From contig JAACJQ010000061.1 of assembly GCA_016879935.1 (NCBI GenBank), forward strand, positions 1-47,144: a DNA stretch of 47,144 bases. Direction: 5' to 3'. Shown piece by piece: positions 11,731 through 23,213 of this stretch. The notes beneath the pieces are model-generated. The model did not search any database and was not told the DNA's origin. It saw only the letters and a list, made by a program, of their open reading frames with translations. Numbering within the stretch: position 1 is the first letter of the stretch; each line of letters begins with the position of its first letter. A program made the translations under genes and the position numbers. The DNA comes from Archangiaceae bacterium (GTDB lineage: Bacteria; Myxococcota; Myxococcia; Myxococcales; Myxococcaceae).

Positions 11731-11847
11731 TCAGCCCTGACGCTGCTTGTGGCGGGGGTTGGCCGGGCAGATGATGCGAATGACGCCGGCGCGGCGAACC
11801 ACCTTGCACTTGTCGCAAATCTTCTTCACTGACGGACGGACCTTCAT
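11731..11847 (-). CDS. rpmJ: 50S ribosomal protein L36
   Basis: 38 codons plus stop; translation gives [20 protein letters not shown] and then [18 protein letters not shown]. Cys11, Cys14, Cys27 and His33 form the zinc ribbon, so this is the zinc-binding C+ paralogue. It stands in its usual place between infA and rpsM. Confidence 0.97.
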   Translation of the reverse strand: MKVRPSVKKICDKCKVVRRAGVIRIICPANPRHKQRQG

Positions 11848-11878
11848 GACAACCCTCGTGACTGCGTGAAAAGTGTGA

Positions 11879-12097
11879 TCACTTCGCGCGGTAGGTGATG
11901 CGACCGCGGGTCAAATCGTACGGAGAGAGCTCGACCTTCACCTTGTCGCCCGGAAGGATTCGGATGAAGTGCATACGCATCTTCCCCGAGATGTGCGCGA
12001 GCACCTCGTGACCGTTCTCGAGCTGCACCTTGAACATGGCGTTCGGGAGCGGCTCCTTCACGGTTCCTTCCACTTCGATTGAGTCTTCCTTCGCCAA
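11879..12097 (-). CDS. infA: Translation initiation factor IF-1, TTG start
   Basis: 72 aa OB-fold protein that occupies the A-site during initiation. [20 protein letters not shown] and the end [20 protein letters not shown] are near-universal IF-1 sequence. The longer frame (ATG at 12127) adds ten residues found in no IF-1 I know. A TTG at 12095-12097 gives exactly the canonical start of the family and has GAGAGG 8 nt upstream, so I take TTG as the start. It follows adk after 138 bp; the map gene often found between them is not here. Confidence 0.93.
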   Translation of the reverse strand: MAKEDSIEVEGTVKEPLPNAMFKVQLENGHEVLAHISGKMRMHFIRILPGDKVKVELSPYDLTRGRITYRAK

Positions 12098-12235
12098 ACG
12101 CCGCAACCTCTCTTCAAGGAGAACCACTCACTCCTGTGGGAGGGCGGCCCCTACTACCTTTGGTCACCACATGCAAGCGGGGTTGCGTGCACAGGGCCAA
12201 CGGACTCAGTCCTTGCTGCTCTGCCGGGCGATGTC

Positions 12236-12787
12236 TCAGTGCCCGATCGACTTCTTGATGCTCGCGTAGATCTCCTCGAGGGAGCCCACGCCATTGATCG
12301 TCCGGAGCAGACCTCGCTCCTGGTAGTACGCCTTGAGCGGCGCCGTGAGTTTGCGGAACTCGTCGAGCCGCTTCTGCACGGTGGCTGGCGAGTCGTCGGC
12401 GCGGCCGCGACCCTTCATTCGCTCGTGAATCACGTCGTCCGGCACCTCGAGCGAAACGACGTGCTCGATGCGCTTGCCCATCTTCTGGAGCACGACCTCG
12501 AGCGACTGCGCCTGAGGAATCGTGCGCGGAAAACCGTCGAGCAGGAAACCCTTGGTGCAGTCCTTCTCTTTGATGCGCTCCTCGACGATGCCGATGACGA
12601 GTTCGTCGGGCACCAGCTTGCCTGCCGCCATCAGCGGGCCAGCCTGCTTGCCCAGCGTGGTGCCGTTGGCGACCGCGGCGCGGAGGATGTCTCCGGTCGA
12701 GATCTGAGGAATGCCGAAGTCAGAGACGATGCGCTGGGCTTGCGTGCCCTTCCCTGCTCCCGGCGGTCCGAAGAAGACGAGGTGCAT
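12236..12787 (-). CDS. adk: Adenylate kinase, short form without LID insertion
   Basis: 183 aa; catalyses ATP + AMP = 2 ADP. P-loop GPPGAGKGTQ at residues 7-16, the AMP-binding STGDILRAAV, and GFLLDGFPRT are intact. Where long bacterial enzymes have a LID of about 38 residues with the VHxxSGR motif, this protein has only RGRADDSPATVQKRL, so it is the short (AK1-like) type. It lies between secY (14 bp) and infA, a typical spc-alpha junction. Confidence 0.96.
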   Translation of the reverse strand: MHLVFFGPPGAGKGTQAQRIVSDFGIPQISTGDILRAAVANGTTLGKQAGPLMAAGKLVPDELVIGIVEERIKEKDCTKGFLLDGFPRTIPQAQSLEVVLQKMGKRIEHVVSLEVPDDVIHERMKGRGRADDSPATVQKRLDEFRKLTAPLKAYYQERGLLRTINGVGSLEEIYASIKKSIGH

Positions 12788-12801
12788 GGTCCTTCCCCCG
12801 A

Positions 12802-14178
<1,377 letters not shown>

Positions 14179-14232
14179 GGTGCAGTCCCTCGATGCCTTA
14201 GAAAATCGGTGACGGCGACTTCAGAAACCAAA

Positions 14233-14290
14233 CGCCCCACGGGCCTTTAGGCGGTCCGAGGGGCGCGGTTCAACACCTGTTTGAACAGGT
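14233..14290 (-). promoter_or_regulatory. Two hairpins in the rplO-secY gap
   Basis: CGCCCC (14233-14238) pairs with GGGGCG (14260-14265), and ACCTGT (14275-14280) pairs with ACAGGT (14285-14290) around a 4-nt loop. They fill the 125 bp between the rplO stop and the secY start and may tune secY expression. Confidence 0.4.
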
Positions 14291-14303
14291 CGGCACGGCC
14301 AGA

Positions 14304-14810
14304 TCAGGCCTTCACGCCTTTGCCGGCGTGCGCCTTCGCGGCGGCCTCAGGCTTGTGCACCATGAGCGCGAGCTCTTCGACAGAGCCTCCCGCCTTGGTG
14401 ATCGCGTCCTTCGCGGTGCCCGAGAACTTGTGAGCCTTGACGGTGAGCTTCTTCTTCAGCTCGCCCTTCCCCAGCACCTTGATGCCGTCGAAGCGGCCCT
14501 TGATGATGCCGGCCTTCTTGAGCGCAGCCTGGTCGACCGAGGCGCCGTCTGCGAACTGCTGCAGATCGCCCAGGTTGACGATGGCCCACGCGAGCCGGTT
14601 CGGCGGGTTGAAGCCGAACTTCGGCAAGCGGCGCTGAAGGGGGCTCTGGCCACCTTCGAAGCCTTCGAAGCGCATGTTACCGGTGCGGGCCTTCTGGCCC
14701 TTGCCACCGCGGCCGGCCGTCTTGCCGAGACCGGAGCCCTGGCCGCGACCCACGCGCTTCTTGCGGTGGGTGGAGCGGTGCGGGGCCTTGAGCGTATGCA
14801 GCGTGGTCAT
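14304..14810 (-). CDS. rplO: 50S ribosomal protein L15
   Basis: 168 aa. After MTTLHTLKAPHRSTHRKKRV comes the Gly-rich rRNA-binding tract GRGQGSGLGKTAGRGGKGQ, then FEGGQSPLQRRLPKFGF, both diagnostic of L15. The ATG at 14808-14810 is chosen over one 36 bp upstream because it matches the family start. The C-terminus is Ala/Lys-rich (KAHAGKGVKA). It follows rpmD after 7 bp. Confidence 0.97.
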   Translation of the reverse strand: MTTLHTLKAPHRSTHRKKRVGRGQGSGLGKTAGRGGKGQKARTGNMRFEGFEGGQSPLQRRLPKFGFNPPNRLAWAIVNLGDLQQFADGASVDQAALKKAGIIKGRFDGIKVLGKGELKKKLTVKAHKFSGTAKDAITKAGGSVEELALMVHKPEAAAKAHAGKGVKA

Positions 14811-14817
14811 GATGTCC

Positions 14818-15072
14818 TCACTTGGCCTTTGCGCGAGCAGCGTCACGCACGCGAACGGCGCGGGGCTTCTGACGCGCGCGCACCTTGGGCTCGTCCTTCA
14901 CGACCTCGTGACTCACGAGGTGACGAACCTTGTTGATCATCCCGCGGATGGCGGGGGTGTCTTTCAGGAGCTTCTCCGAGCCGAACTTCTTGAGCCCCAG
15001 GCCGACGATGGTCGCGACCTGACGTTCAGAAGCGCCCGAGTGGCTCTTCACCAGCTTGACCTTGATTCCCAT
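14818..15072 (-). CDS. rpmD: 50S ribosomal protein L30
   Basis: 84 aa. The 59-residue core ([20 protein letters not shown], then [20 protein letters not shown]) is L30. It is followed by about 25 extra residues rich in Lys, Arg and Ala ([16 protein letters not shown]), longer than the 58-60 aa of E. coli. The start is 1 bp beyond the rpsE stop, implying coupled translation. Order rpsE-rpmD-rplO is standard. Confidence 0.96.
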   Translation of the reverse strand: MGIKVKLVKSHSGASERQVATIVGLGLKKFGSEKLLKDTPAIRGMINKVRHLVSHEVVKDEPKVRARQKPRAVRVRDAARAKAK

Positions 15073-15073
15073 G

Positions 15074-15589
15074 TCAGGCCTGCGCCTTCTTCCCGAAGTG
15101 AATTTCCTTACCGCGCAGGCGGGACACCTGCTCGGGGGAGCGGAGCTGCTTGAGCCCATCGACGACGGCCTTGAGGACGTTGTGCGGGTTGCGGCTGCCC
15201 TGCGACTTCGTGAGGATGTTGCGAATGCCAGCGGCCTCGAGCACGGCTCGAACGGCGCCACCGGCGATGACGCCAGTGCCTTCGCTCGCGGGGCGCAGGA
15301 AGACGCGACCAGCCCCGAAGTGACCGAGCGCCTCGTGAGGAATGGTGCTGCCCATGAGCGGAACGCGGAAGAGGTTCTTCTTCGCGTTCTCGCCGCCCTT
15401 GCGGATCGCCTCGGGCACTTCGTTCGCCTTGCCCAGGCCGACGCCGACGTGGCCGTTGCCATCACCGACGACGACGAGCGCGGCGAAGCTGAAGCGACGA
15501 CCGCCCTTCACGACCTTGGCGACGCGGTTGATACTGACGACCCTGTCGTTGAGATCGAGGTCGTTCGGATTGATCGGAGTGTTGCTCAT
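15074..15589 (-). CDS. rpsE: 30S ribosomal protein S5
   Basis: 171 aa protein of the decoding-accuracy centre. [20 protein letters not shown] and [20 protein letters not shown] are the S5 signature; [19 protein letters not shown] forms the C-terminal domain. The ATG at 15587-15589 gives a family-length protein; the open frame runs 150 bp further but has no S5-like sequence. It lies between rplR (16 bp) and rpmD (1 bp). Confidence 0.97.
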   Translation of the reverse strand: MSNTPINPNDLDLNDRVVSINRVAKVVKGGRRFSFAALVVVGDGNGHVGVGLGKANEVPEAIRKGGENAKKNLFRVPLMGSTIPHEALGHFGAGRVFLRPASEGTGVIAGGAVRAVLEAAGIRNILTKSQGSRNPHNVLKAVVDGLKQLRSPEQVSRLRGKEIHFGKKAQA

Positions 15590-15605
15590 TGAATGATGTC
15601 CTCGC

Positions 15606-15962
15606 TCAGAACTGCAGGCCAGCTTCGCGCGCGCCGTCAGCCAGCGATGCGATGCGTCCGTGGTAGGGGAAGCCGTTGCGGTCGAAGACGACCTTCTCGA
15701 TCTTCGCGGCCTTGCAGCGCTCGGCGACCAACGCTCCAACCTTCTTGGCGGTGGCCTTCTTGTCGTCTTCGCCCAACTTGCCCTTGAGCTCCTTCGAGAG
15801 CGACGAAGCCTCGGCCAGCGTGCGGCCGGTGGAGTCGTCGATCACCTGGGCGATGATGTGCTTGAGCGACTTGTAGACGGTGAGGCGCGGCCGCTCGGTG
15901 GTCCCGTTGACCTTCTTGCGGATGCGCTCTTTGCGATTCAGACGCGGCGTGTTCTTGCTCAT
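15606..15962 (-). CDS. rplR: 50S ribosomal protein L18
   Basis: 118 aa 5S rRNA-binding protein. It starts with a basic tail ([20 protein letters not shown]) and has [20 protein letters not shown] and [20 protein letters not shown], the conserved L18 end. Gap of 59 bp to rplF and 16 bp to rpsE. Confidence 0.98.
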   Translation of the reverse strand: MSKNTPRLNRKERIRKKVNGTTERPRLTVYKSLKHIIAQVIDDSTGRTLAEASSLSKELKGKLGEDDKKATAKKVGALVAERCKAAKIEKVVFDRNGFPYHGRIASLADGAREAGLQF

Positions 15963-16021
15963 GTGTGGTTCCTTTCCTTCCGCTGACGATCAGGACGTCC
16001 GCCAGCGGATGAGGGACTGGC

Positions 16022-16588
16022 TTACGCCGTACCCGTCTTGCCTTCCTTGCGACGCACCGTCTCGTCGTGAAGCTTGATGCCCTTGCCCTTGTACGGCTCA
16101 GGGGGGCGCAGGTTGCGAATGCGAACCGCCGTCTCACCGAGCAGCTGGCGGTCAGCCGCGCGCAGGGTGACATCGATGGTCGGCAGCTGATCTTCCGTGC
16201 GCGGCGTCTTCGCGACTTCAGCCGTGACGCCCTCGGGGAGGTCGAACACGACGGGGTGCGAGTACCCAAGCGCCAGGTGGAGCTGCTTGCCCTTGACCTC
16301 GGCCTTGTAGCCCACCCCGCGAATCGCGAGCACGCGCTCCCAGCCCGTCGAGACGCCCTTCATGGCGTTCGCGAGAATGGCGCGGGTGAGGCCGTGCAGC
16401 GCGCGGTGCTTGCGGCTGTCGGAGGGACGGGTGACGTGCACTTCGCCGTCCTTCACGTCGACCTTCACGTCCGGGTGGAGAACGACCGACAGCTTGCCCT
16501 TCGGCCCGTCGAGGTTCACCTTGCCGCCAGCGACGGCGACCTTGGTCTTGTCTGCGACCTTGATCGACAACTTTCCAATTCGGCTCAT
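16022..16588 (-). CDS. rplF: 50S ribosomal protein L6
   Basis: 188 aa with two L6-fold repeats. It begins MSRIGKLSIKVADKTKVAVA and ends with the signature RIRNLRPPEPYKGKGIK followed by LHDETVRRKEGKTGTA. It binds 23S rRNA near the factor-binding centre. It follows rpsH by 10 bp, so the two are probably co-translated. Confidence 0.98.
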   Translation of the reverse strand: MSRIGKLSIKVADKTKVAVAGGKVNLDGPKGKLSVVLHPDVKVDVKDGEVHVTRPSDSRKHRALHGLTRAILANAMKGVSTGWERVLAIRGVGYKAEVKGKQLHLALGYSHPVVFDLPEGVTAEVAKTPRTEDQLPTIDVTLRAADRQLLGETAVRIRNLRPPEPYKGKGIKLHDETVRRKEGKTGTA

Positions 16589-16598
16589 GGTCGAGTCC

Positions 16599-16997
16599 TC
16601 AGTACACCGTGCAGATGAGCTCGCCGCCCACGTTCTGCTTGCGGGCTTCGGTGTCGCTCATCACGCCACGGGAAGTGGAGAGAATGGAGATGCCAGTGCC
16701 GCCGCGAACCTTGGGCAGCTTGCCGACGCTGACGTAGCGACGGAGGCCGGGCTTCGAGACGCGCTTGATGCCGGTGATGACCGACTCGCGGTTCGGGCCA
16801 TACTTCAGCATCACGGTGACTTCGTTCTGAGGCTTCTTCTCGTGGACGACGAAGTCAGCCACGAAGCCCTCTTCCTTGAGGACCTTGATGACCTCGACCT
16901 TCAGGTTCGACGAAGGGAGCGTCATCTTGTCGTGCCGCGCGAGCGTTGCGTTGCGCAGCCGGGTGACGAGGTCACCCACGGGATCATTGACCGCCAT
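16599..16997 (-). CDS. rpsH: 30S ribosomal protein S8
   Basis: 132 aa. It starts [20 protein letters not shown] and ends with the signature [20 protein letters not shown]. In E. coli S8 represses the spc operon by binding mRNA near rplE; the 142-bp gap upstream, with three hairpins, is a candidate site here (inference). The expected preceding gene, rpsN (S14), is missing. Confidence 0.98.
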   Translation of the reverse strand: MAVNDPVGDLVTRLRNATLARHDKMTLPSSNLKVEVIKVLKEEGFVADFVVHEKKPQNEVTVMLKYGPNRESVITGIKRVSKPGLRRYVSVGKLPKVRGGTGISILSTSRGVMSDTEARKQNVGGELICTVY

Positions 16998-17016
16998 GAT
17001 TCACATCTTCCTGCAG

Positions 17017-17126
17017 ACCGGGTGTCCCCCGGTCACGGAGCCTCGGGCGCCTTCCGGGACCATCCCGGTGGTTCGTCAGAGACAGGCACTTCAGTGAAAC
17101 AACCGCTCCCCTGCTTCGAGGAGCGG
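17017..17126 (-). promoter_or_regulatory. Three hairpins in the rplE-rpsH gap
   Basis: The 142-bp gap where rpsN normally sits contains ACCGGG/CCCGGT (17017-17033), CCGGGA/TCCCGG (17054-17068, 3-nt loop) and CCGCTCC/GGAGCGG (17103-17126). It is too short to encode S14 (about 61 aa) and no part translates to it. It may be a regulatory site for S8 or an RNA-processing site. Confidence 0.45.
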
Positions 17127-17139
17127 GCGAGCGGCCCTA

Positions 17140-17808
17140 TCAGGCCTTGAACGGAACGCCAATGGCCTTCAGCAGGGCCAGGGCGCGCTCGTCGTTTCCA
17201 GCCGAGGTCACGATGCTGACGTTCAGACCCTTCACCTTCTCGATCTGGTCGTAGTTGATCTCGGGGAAGATGATCTGCTCGCGGAGGCCGAGCGTGTAGT
17301 TGCCGCGGCCGTCGAACGCCTTGGGCGAGATGCCCTTGAAGTCACGCACGCGCGGGAGCGCGACGTTGATGAGGCGGTCGAGGAACTCGAACATGCGGTC
17401 GCCGCGCAGGGTGACCATGGCACCGATGGCCTGGCCTTCACGCAGCTTGAAGTTTGCGATGGCCTTGCGCGAGCGGGTGACGACCGGCTTCTGGCCCGTG
17501 ATGGCGCCGAGCTGATCGACGGCCGACTCGAGGATCTTGTTGTTCACGAGCGCTTCGCCAAGGCCCATGTTGACGACGACCTTGTTGATGCGCGGAACTT
17601 CCATCGGGTTCCGGCAGTTCAGCTCCTTCATCAGCTGGGGCACCACTTCCTTGCGGTAGCGGAGCTTCAACCGGGCAGGCTGAACCTGCAGGCCCTCTTC
17701 GATGTTGGCCGCAAAGCCGGCCTTCTTGACGTCTTCCTTCTTCCGCTTGCTGGCCTTCTCCTTCTTGGGAGCGGCAGGCGCGTCGGGCTTCTTGTCGTCT
17801 TCAGCCAT
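17140..17808 (-). CDS. rplE: 50S ribosomal protein L5 with N-terminal extension
   Basis: 222 aa. The L5 core starts near residue 44 ([20 protein letters not shown]) and includes [16 protein letters not shown] and [16 protein letters not shown]. The first 40 residues are a charged Lys/Asp/Ala tail ([20 protein letters not shown]), not in the usual 180-aa protein. L5 binds 5S rRNA and contacts S13. The gene is bounded by unusually long gaps (98 bp to rplX, 142 bp to rpsH), both with hairpins. Confidence 0.97.
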   Translation of the reverse strand: MAEDDKKPDAPAAPKKEKASKRKKEDVKKAGFAANIEEGLQVQPARLKLRYRKEVVPQLMKELNCRNPMEVPRINKVVVNMGLGEALVNNKILESAVDQLGAITGQKPVVTRSRKAIANFKLREGQAIGAMVTLRGDRMFEFLDRLINVALPRVRDFKGISPKAFDGRGNYTLGLREQIIFPEINYDQIEKVKGLNVSIVTSAGNDERALALLKAIGVPFKA

Positions 17809-17847
17809 CGTGGTGCTTCCTCTTCAGGGCGGCTTGTTCTCCAGGTC

Positions 17848-17864
17848 CGCGGTCTTTCACCGCG
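17848..17864 (-). promoter_or_regulatory. Hairpin in the rplX-rplE gap
   Basis: CGCGGT (17848-17853) pairs with ACCGCG (17859-17864) around a 5-nt loop, in the 98 bp between rplX and rplE. No T-run follows. Confidence 0.35.
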
Positions 17865-17906
17865 CTCCGGAGGCCGGGGTTGTTGGGACTACGACTTCGC
17901 TCCGAC

Positions 17907-18233
17907 TCACTCGATGGTGGCGTCGCAGGTCTTGCAGAAACGCTTCTTCTTGCCGTCGACGGCGCGAACGCCAGCACGGGTCGCCTTGTCGCACTTCGGG
18001 CAGACCAGGGCGACGTTCGACAGCGCGATGGAGCCCGGCTTCTCGAGAATGCCACCGTCCGGGTTCGCGCGATCGCGGCCCTTCTTCGTGTGGCGCTTCA
18101 CGACGCGAAGACCCTCGACGCGCACGCGCTCTGCTTCGCGGTCGATCGAGATGATCTTGCCGCGATTGACGCTGGCCGAGCGCTCGGCGCCCGACATCAC
18201 TTGAACCGTGTCACCGACTTTGAGCTTCTGCAT
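17907..18233 (-). CDS. rplX: 50S ribosomal protein L24
   Basis: 108 aa assembly-initiator protein. The KOW motif is in [40 protein letters not shown] and [13 protein letters not shown] supply paired CxxC motifs typical of many bacterial L24 C-termini. It starts 3 bp after the rplN stop. Confidence 0.97.
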   Translation of the reverse strand: MQKLKVGDTVQVMSGAERSASVNRGKIISIDREAERVRVEGLRVVKRHTKKGRDRANPDGGILEKPGSIALSNVALVCPKCDKATRAGVRAVDGKKKRFCKTCDATIE

Positions 18234-18236
18234 GAC

Positions 18237-18605
18237 TCAGAGCACCTCAGGCGCGAGGGAGATGATCTTCATGAACTTCTTGGCTCGCAGCTCACGCGCG
18301 ACGGGCCCGAAGATGCGGGTACCGATCGGCTCGAGCTCCTTGTTGATGAGCACCGCCGAGTTCACGTCGAACTTGATGTACGAACCATCGGCGCGACGGA
18401 TCTCCTTGGCAGTGCGGACGATGACGGCCTTCGCCACGTCGCCCTTCTTCACCTTGGAACCCGGAATCGCCTCGCGGATCGACACCGTGACGACGTCGCC
18501 GATCGACCCGTAGAACCGCTTCGAGCCTCCGGCGATGTTGATGAGGAACACTTTCTTGGCGCCCGAGTTGTCGGCGACCTCGAACTGACTGGTCATCTGC
18601 AGCAT
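18237..18605 (-). CDS. rplN: 50S ribosomal protein L14
   Basis: 122 aa, family length with no extension. It starts [20 protein letters not shown] and has [20 protein letters not shown] and the end [20 protein letters not shown]. It forms an intersubunit bridge. Its ribosome-binding site is GAAGGAGA, just downstream of the hairpin at 18623-18640. Confidence 0.98.
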   Translation of the reverse strand: MLQMTSQFEVADNSGAKKVFLINIAGGSKRFYGSIGDVVTVSIREAIPGSKVKKGDVAKAVIVRTAKEIRRADGSYIKFDVNSAVLINKELEPIGTRIFGPVARELRAKKFMKIISLAPEVL

Positions 18606-18622
18606 GATCGTTCTCCTTCACG

Positions 18623-18640
18623 GCTCCTCGAACGAGGAGC
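18623..18640 (-). promoter_or_regulatory. Hairpin before rplN
   Basis: A perfect 7-bp stem GCTCCTC/GAGGAGC with a 4-nt loop lies in the 43-bp rpsQ-rplN gap, immediately upstream of the rplN ribosome-binding site. It could affect coupled translation. Confidence 0.4.
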
Positions 18641-18648
18641 GACGTGTC

Positions 18649-18960
18649 TCAGGCCTGGCCAGCCTTCTCGAGCACCTTCACGACGCGCCACCGCTTGTCC
18701 TTCGAGAACGGGCGCGTCTCGGCGATGAGGACCTTGTCGCCCTCGTTCACCGTGATCTTCTTGGGGTAGTCGTGATCTTCGGCGTGCGCCTTGTACTTCA
18801 CGCGCAGCGTCTGGATCTTTCCGTACTGCGCGTGAGCCGCGCGGCGACGGACCGTGACGACCACGGTCTTCTGCATCTTGTTCGACGTGACGACGCCGAT
18901 ACGGGTCTTGGGGCGGCCTCGGGAAGCGTCAGCAGCCTGGGTGGTGGTGGTCTCAGCCAT
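18649..18960 (-). CDS. rpsQ: 30S ribosomal protein S17
   Basis: 103 aa; core of about 84 residues with [20 protein letters not shown] and ARP-type loop [20 protein letters not shown]. The first 17 residues are a Thr/Ala-rich extension ([15 protein letters not shown]). 10 bp after rpmC. Confidence 0.97.
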   Translation of the reverse strand: MAETTTTQAADASRGRPKTRIGVVTSNKMQKTVVVTVRRRAAHAQYGKIQTLRVKYKAHAEDHDYPKKITVNEGDKVLIAETRPFSKDKRWRVVKVLEKAGQA

Positions 18961-18970
18961 GGTGGTTCCC

Positions 18971-19183
18971 TTACTTCTTCGCCGAAGCGGCCTTCTGCTT
19001 CTGGGTGATGACGGTCAGCACGCGCGCGAGATCGCGCTTGTGGCCCGTACGCTCCGACGGGTTGTCGAGAGCGCCCGTGCGCAGCTTGAGCTGGTCCTGA
19101 AACAGCGTCGCCTTGAGCTCCACGGCGCGGCGGTTCAGATCGTCGAGAGACAGTTCTTTGAGTTCCTTGGCGGTGGTGGCCAT
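18971..19183 (-). CDS. rpmC: 50S ribosomal protein L29
   Basis: 70 aa, two-helix protein at the exit tunnel. [40 protein letters not shown] and [15 protein letters not shown] fit L29. The tail KAASAKK is basic. It lies between rplP and rpsQ, 10 bp from each. Confidence 0.97.
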   Translation of the reverse strand: MATTAKELKELSLDDLNRRAVELKATLFQDQLKLRTGALDNPSERTGHKRDLARVLTVITQKQKAASAKK

Positions 19184-19193
19184 GGCGGTTCCT

Positions 19194-19613
19194 TTACAGG
19201 CTCTGCTCGGAGCGGTGGATGATGCGCGTCATCACGGGCAGCTTGGCAGCGGCCAGATTGAACGCGTCGACGGCGAGCTGCTTCTCCATGCCGTCCATCT
19301 CGTAGAGGACGCGGCCCGGCTTCACGACGGCCACGTAGTACTCGACGCCGCCCTTTCCGGTACCCTGGCGGGTCTCGGCCGGCTTCTTCGTGATGGGCTT
19401 GTCGGGGAAGATCCGGATCCAGATCTTGCCGCCGCGCTTGATCTTGCGGCTCATCGCGATACGCGCGGCCTCGATCTGGCGCGAGGTGATCCACCCCGGC
19501 TGGAGCGTCATCAGGCCGAACTCGCCGAACGCGAGGGTGGAGCCGCGGTACGCGCGGCCGGGCATACGGCCCTTTTGCATCTTGCGGTGCTTGGTGCGTG
19601 CAGGCTGAAGCAT
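19194..19613 (-). CDS. rplP: 50S ribosomal protein L16
   Basis: 139 aa protein near the peptidyl-transferase centre. Diagnostic: [19 protein letters not shown], then [20 protein letters not shown] and [20 protein letters not shown]. The loop [20 protein letters not shown] is intact. 22 bp after rpsC. Confidence 0.98.
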   Translation of the reverse strand: MLQPARTKHRKMQKGRMPGRAYRGSTLAFGEFGLMTLQPGWITSRQIEAARIAMSRKIKRGGKIWIRIFPDKPITKKPAETRQGTGKGGVEYYVAVVKPGRVLYEMDGMEKQLAVDAFNLAAAKLPVMTRIIHRSEQSL

Positions 19614-19635
19614 GACGTCCTCGTGTCCTTACCTG

Positions 19636-20310
<675 letters not shown>

Positions 20311-20332
20311 GTTCAGAGTCTCCTTGCTCGGG

Positions 20333-20692
20333 TTACTTCTTCGCCTTCTTGACTGCCTCGTCGCTCAGCACGACGTGCAGGTGGCTCGACTTCTTGTTCA
20401 CGCGGGTCGCACGACCCATGGCGCGCGGCAGGTACCGGCGCTGGGTGGGGCCCTGATCGACGTGGATCGACTTGACGTAGAGCTTGTCGATGTCGACAGC
20501 GCCCTTCGACTTGTCGGTGGCGTTGGCCATCGCGCTCTCGATGAGCTTCTTGATCGGCCCAGCCGCGGCGCGCTTCGTCCACGCCAGGGTGTGAATGGCC
20601 GACTCGACAGGCATGCCTCGCACGAGCGCCGCAACGACCGAGATCTTGCGGGGAGCCATGCGGAAGAAACGGAGATGAGCAGTCGCTTCCAT
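20333..20692 (-). CDS. rplV: 50S ribosomal protein L22
   Basis: 119 aa; its loop lines the exit tunnel. It starts [20 protein letters not shown]; the signature [20 protein letters not shown] and [20 protein letters not shown] is intact. Spacing 5 bp from rpsS. Confidence 0.97.
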   Translation of the reverse strand: MEATAHLRFFRMAPRKISVVAALVRGMPVESAIHTLAWTKRAAAGPIKKLIESAMANATDKSKGAVDIDKLYVKSIHVDQGPTQRRYLPRAMGRATRVNKKSSHLHVVLSDEAVKKAKK

Positions 20693-20697
20693 GGTGG

Positions 20698-20991
20698 TTA
20701 GCCCTTCTTGCCCGGCGCGGGGGCAACCTTCTTCTCAGCCGAGTGGCCCGAGAAGGTGCGCGTGGGGGCGAACTCGCCCAGCTTGTGGCCGACCATGTTC
20801 TCGGTCACGTACACGGGAATGAACTTGCGCCCGTTGTGAACGGCGAACGTGTGACCGACCATGTCGGGAACGATCGTCGAGCGGCGCGACCAGGTCTTGA
20901 TGACCGTCTTCTTGTTGGCCTTGTTCATCGTATCGACCTTCTTCTGAAGGCTGATGTCGATGAAAGGGCCCTTCCAGGTTGAACGAGCCAT
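20698..20991 (-). CDS. rpsS: 30S ribosomal protein S19
   Basis: 97 aa head protein. It starts [40 protein letters not shown] and [20 protein letters not shown] are the signature. 13 bp from rplB and 5 bp from rplV. Confidence 0.98.
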   Translation of the reverse strand: MARSTWKGPFIDISLQKKVDTMNKANKKTVIKTWSRRSTIVPDMVGHTFAVHNGRKFIPVYVTENMVGHKLGEFAPTRTFSGHSAEKKVAPAPGKKG

Positions 20992-21004
20992 GACTCAGTG
21001 CTCC

Positions 21005-21850
21005 TTACGTGCTCCGAACGCCCTGACGGCGCCCGGTGACGATGAACTTGTCGGTGCGCTTGATGACGCGCGTGGTGAGACCCTTCGTCTTCTTGCCCCA
21101 GGGCGAGACCGGGTGGGGGTTACCCTGACCGGACTTGCCTTCACCACCACCGTGCGGGTGGTCGACGGGGTTCATCGCGAGACCGCGAACGGTCGGGCGA
21201 ATGCCGAGCCAACGGCTCTTACCGGCCTTGCCGATGCGGATGATTTCGTGGTCGATGTTGCCCAGCTGCCCGATGACCGCGCGGCAGTTGATCAGCACCT
21301 TGCGAACGGCGCCCGAAGGCATGCGGACCTGCGCGTAGTCGCCTTCCTTCGCCATCAGCTGACCCCAGGAACCAGCCGACCGGATCATCTGGGCGCCGCG
21401 GCCAGGCTTCAGCTCGACGTTGTGAATGACGGTACCGACGGGGATGTTCTGGAGCGGCAGGTTGTTGCCCGGGCGGATGTCGACGTTGGCGCCCGAGTGA
21501 AGGGTGTCGCCCACGTTGAGGCCGGTCGGCGCGAGAATGTAGCGCTTCTCGCCATCGGCGTAGTGCAGGAGCGCGATGTTCGCCGTGCGGTTCGGGTCGT
21601 ACTCGATCGAGAAGACCTTGGCCGGCACGCCGTCCTTGTCGCGACGAACGAAGTCGATCACGCGGTAGCGGCGCTTGTGACCGCCACCCTGGTGACGGCG
21701 GGTGATGTGACCATCACCGTTGCGGCCGCCCGAGCGCTTCATCGACTCGGTGAGGCTCTTCTCGGGACGGTTGCGGGTGATCTCCGCGAAGTCCGAGACG
21801 GTCGTGAGTCGGCGCGCGGCCGACGTCGGCTTGAATTTCTTGATACCCAT
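21005..21850 (-). CDS. rplB: 50S ribosomal protein L2
   Basis: 281 aa protein essential for subunit association and the peptidyl-transferase region. It has [40 protein letters not shown] and the catalytic-region [20 protein letters not shown] with its conserved His. Its ATG overlaps the rplW stop by one base (TAATG), indicating coupled translation. Confidence 0.98.
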   Translation of the reverse strand: MGIKKFKPTSAARRLTTVSDFAEITRNRPEKSLTESMKRSGGRNGDGHITRRHQGGGHKRRYRVIDFVRRDKDGVPAKVFSIEYDPNRTANIALLHYADGEKRYILAPTGLNVGDTLHSGANVDIRPGNNLPLQNIPVGTVIHNVELKPGRGAQMIRSAGSWGQLMAKEGDYAQVRMPSGAVRKVLINCRAVIGQLGNIDHEIIRIGKAGKSRWLGIRPTVRGLAMNPVDHPHGGGEGKSGQGNPHPVSPWGKKTKGLTTRVIKRTDKFIVTGRRQGVRST

Positions 21851-22143
21851 TAGACCGCCCCTCCCTCGAAGAGCTCGATCTTGTCGCCCTCTTTCAGGGT
21901 GACGAAGGCCTTCTTGAAGTTGGAGCGCTGGCCCATCGACATGCCAACGCGCTTGATCTTGCCGCGCATGATCAGCGTGCGCACGCCCGTGACCGTGACC
22001 TTGAACTGCGAGGTCACCGCGTTCGCGATGTCGTGCTTCGTCGCCTTCTTGTCGACGACGAACGAGTACTGGCGGAGCTTCTCGCGAGCCAGGTCGAGCT
22101 TCTCGGTGATGATCGGGCCCTTGATGACGTCATTCGCTTTCAT
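21850..22143 (-). CDS. rplW: 50S ribosomal protein L23
   Basis: 97 aa exit-tunnel protein and docking site for trigger factor and [43 protein letters not shown] and [20 protein letters not shown] match. It lies between rplD (2-bp gap) and rplB (1-bp overlap). Confidence 0.97.
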   Translation of the reverse strand: MKANDVIKGPIITEKLDLAREKLRQYSFVVDKKATKHDIANAVTSQFKVTVTGVRTLIMRGKIKRVGMSMGQRSNFKKAFVTLKEGDKIELFEGGAV

Positions 22144-22145
22144 GG

Positions 22146-22790
22146 TCAGGCCTCCGCCTTGCCACGGGCGCGGCTGAGCGCCTCGTTGATGGCCTTGGCA
22201 GCCGCGACGGTCAGCACCAGCGTCTTGCGACGGAGCACCGACTCGACGTTGACGCCCTCGGGGGCGATGACGTCGAACTTCTCGAGGTTGCGAACGGCAC
22301 GGTGGAGCTTCGTGTTGGCCTTCGCCTCGACCACGAGCGCGTTCTCGAGCTTGAGGCCCTTGACGAGCTTCTCGGCGGCGGCCTTCGACTTCCCGTCAGA
22401 CGGGAACTCGTTGACGATCACGAGAGCCTTCTCGCCAGCGCGCAGGCTGATCGCCGAAGCGATCGCGTTGCGGCGCACGGTGCGAGGCGGACGGTAGGAA
22501 TAGTCACGAGCCTTGGGGCCCATGGCCTTGCCACCGCCGACCCAGTGCGAGGCGCGGGTCGAACCCTGACGCGCACGGCCGGTGCCCTTCTGCTTCCAGG
22601 GCTTCTTGCCACCACCCGACACGAGCGAGCTGTTCTTCACGCCCAGCGTGCCGCGGCGGCGGTTGATCTGCTGCATCTTGGCCGCCTCGTACAGCAGGTG
22701 GCCATTAGGCGTAGCAGCGAAGATCTCGTCGGAGAGTTCAATCTCCGAGACCTTCTTCATCGACAAATCGACGACGTCGAACTTGGCCAT
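22146..22790 (-). CDS. rplD: 50S ribosomal protein L4
   Basis: 214 aa. The exit-tunnel loop [20 protein letters not shown] and [20 protein letters not shown] is diagnostic, and so is the C-terminal lobe with [20 protein letters not shown]. The ATG at 22788-22790 gives the family start [20 protein letters not shown]; the longer open frame upstream is an overlap with rpsJ in another frame. In E. coli L4 represses this operon through the S10 leader; here the predicted leader is about 100 nt. The gene follows rpsJ directly (8 bp): rplC is absent. Confidence 0.97.
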   Translation of the reverse strand: MAKFDVVDLSMKKVSEIELSDEIFAATPNGHLLYEAAKMQQINRRRGTLGVKNSSLVSGGGKKPWKQKGTGRARQGSTRASHWVGGGKAMGPKARDYSYRPPRTVRRNAIASAISLRAGEKALVIVNEFPSDGKSKAAAEKLVKGLKLENALVVEAKANTKLHRAVRNLEKFDVIAPEGVNVESVLRRKTLVLTVAAAKAINEALSRARGKAEA

Positions 22791-22798
22791 GGCGTCCC

Positions 22799-23107
<309 letters not shown>

Positions 23108-23213
23108 TCTCGGTCAACCCCGTTTCGCGACTACCTAACCAACGTTGACGGATAAGACCGTCCCAGGGAGAAAACCGAGGGCTGTCACAGAGCCGTGCAA
23201 CGAAGGGGCGCCG

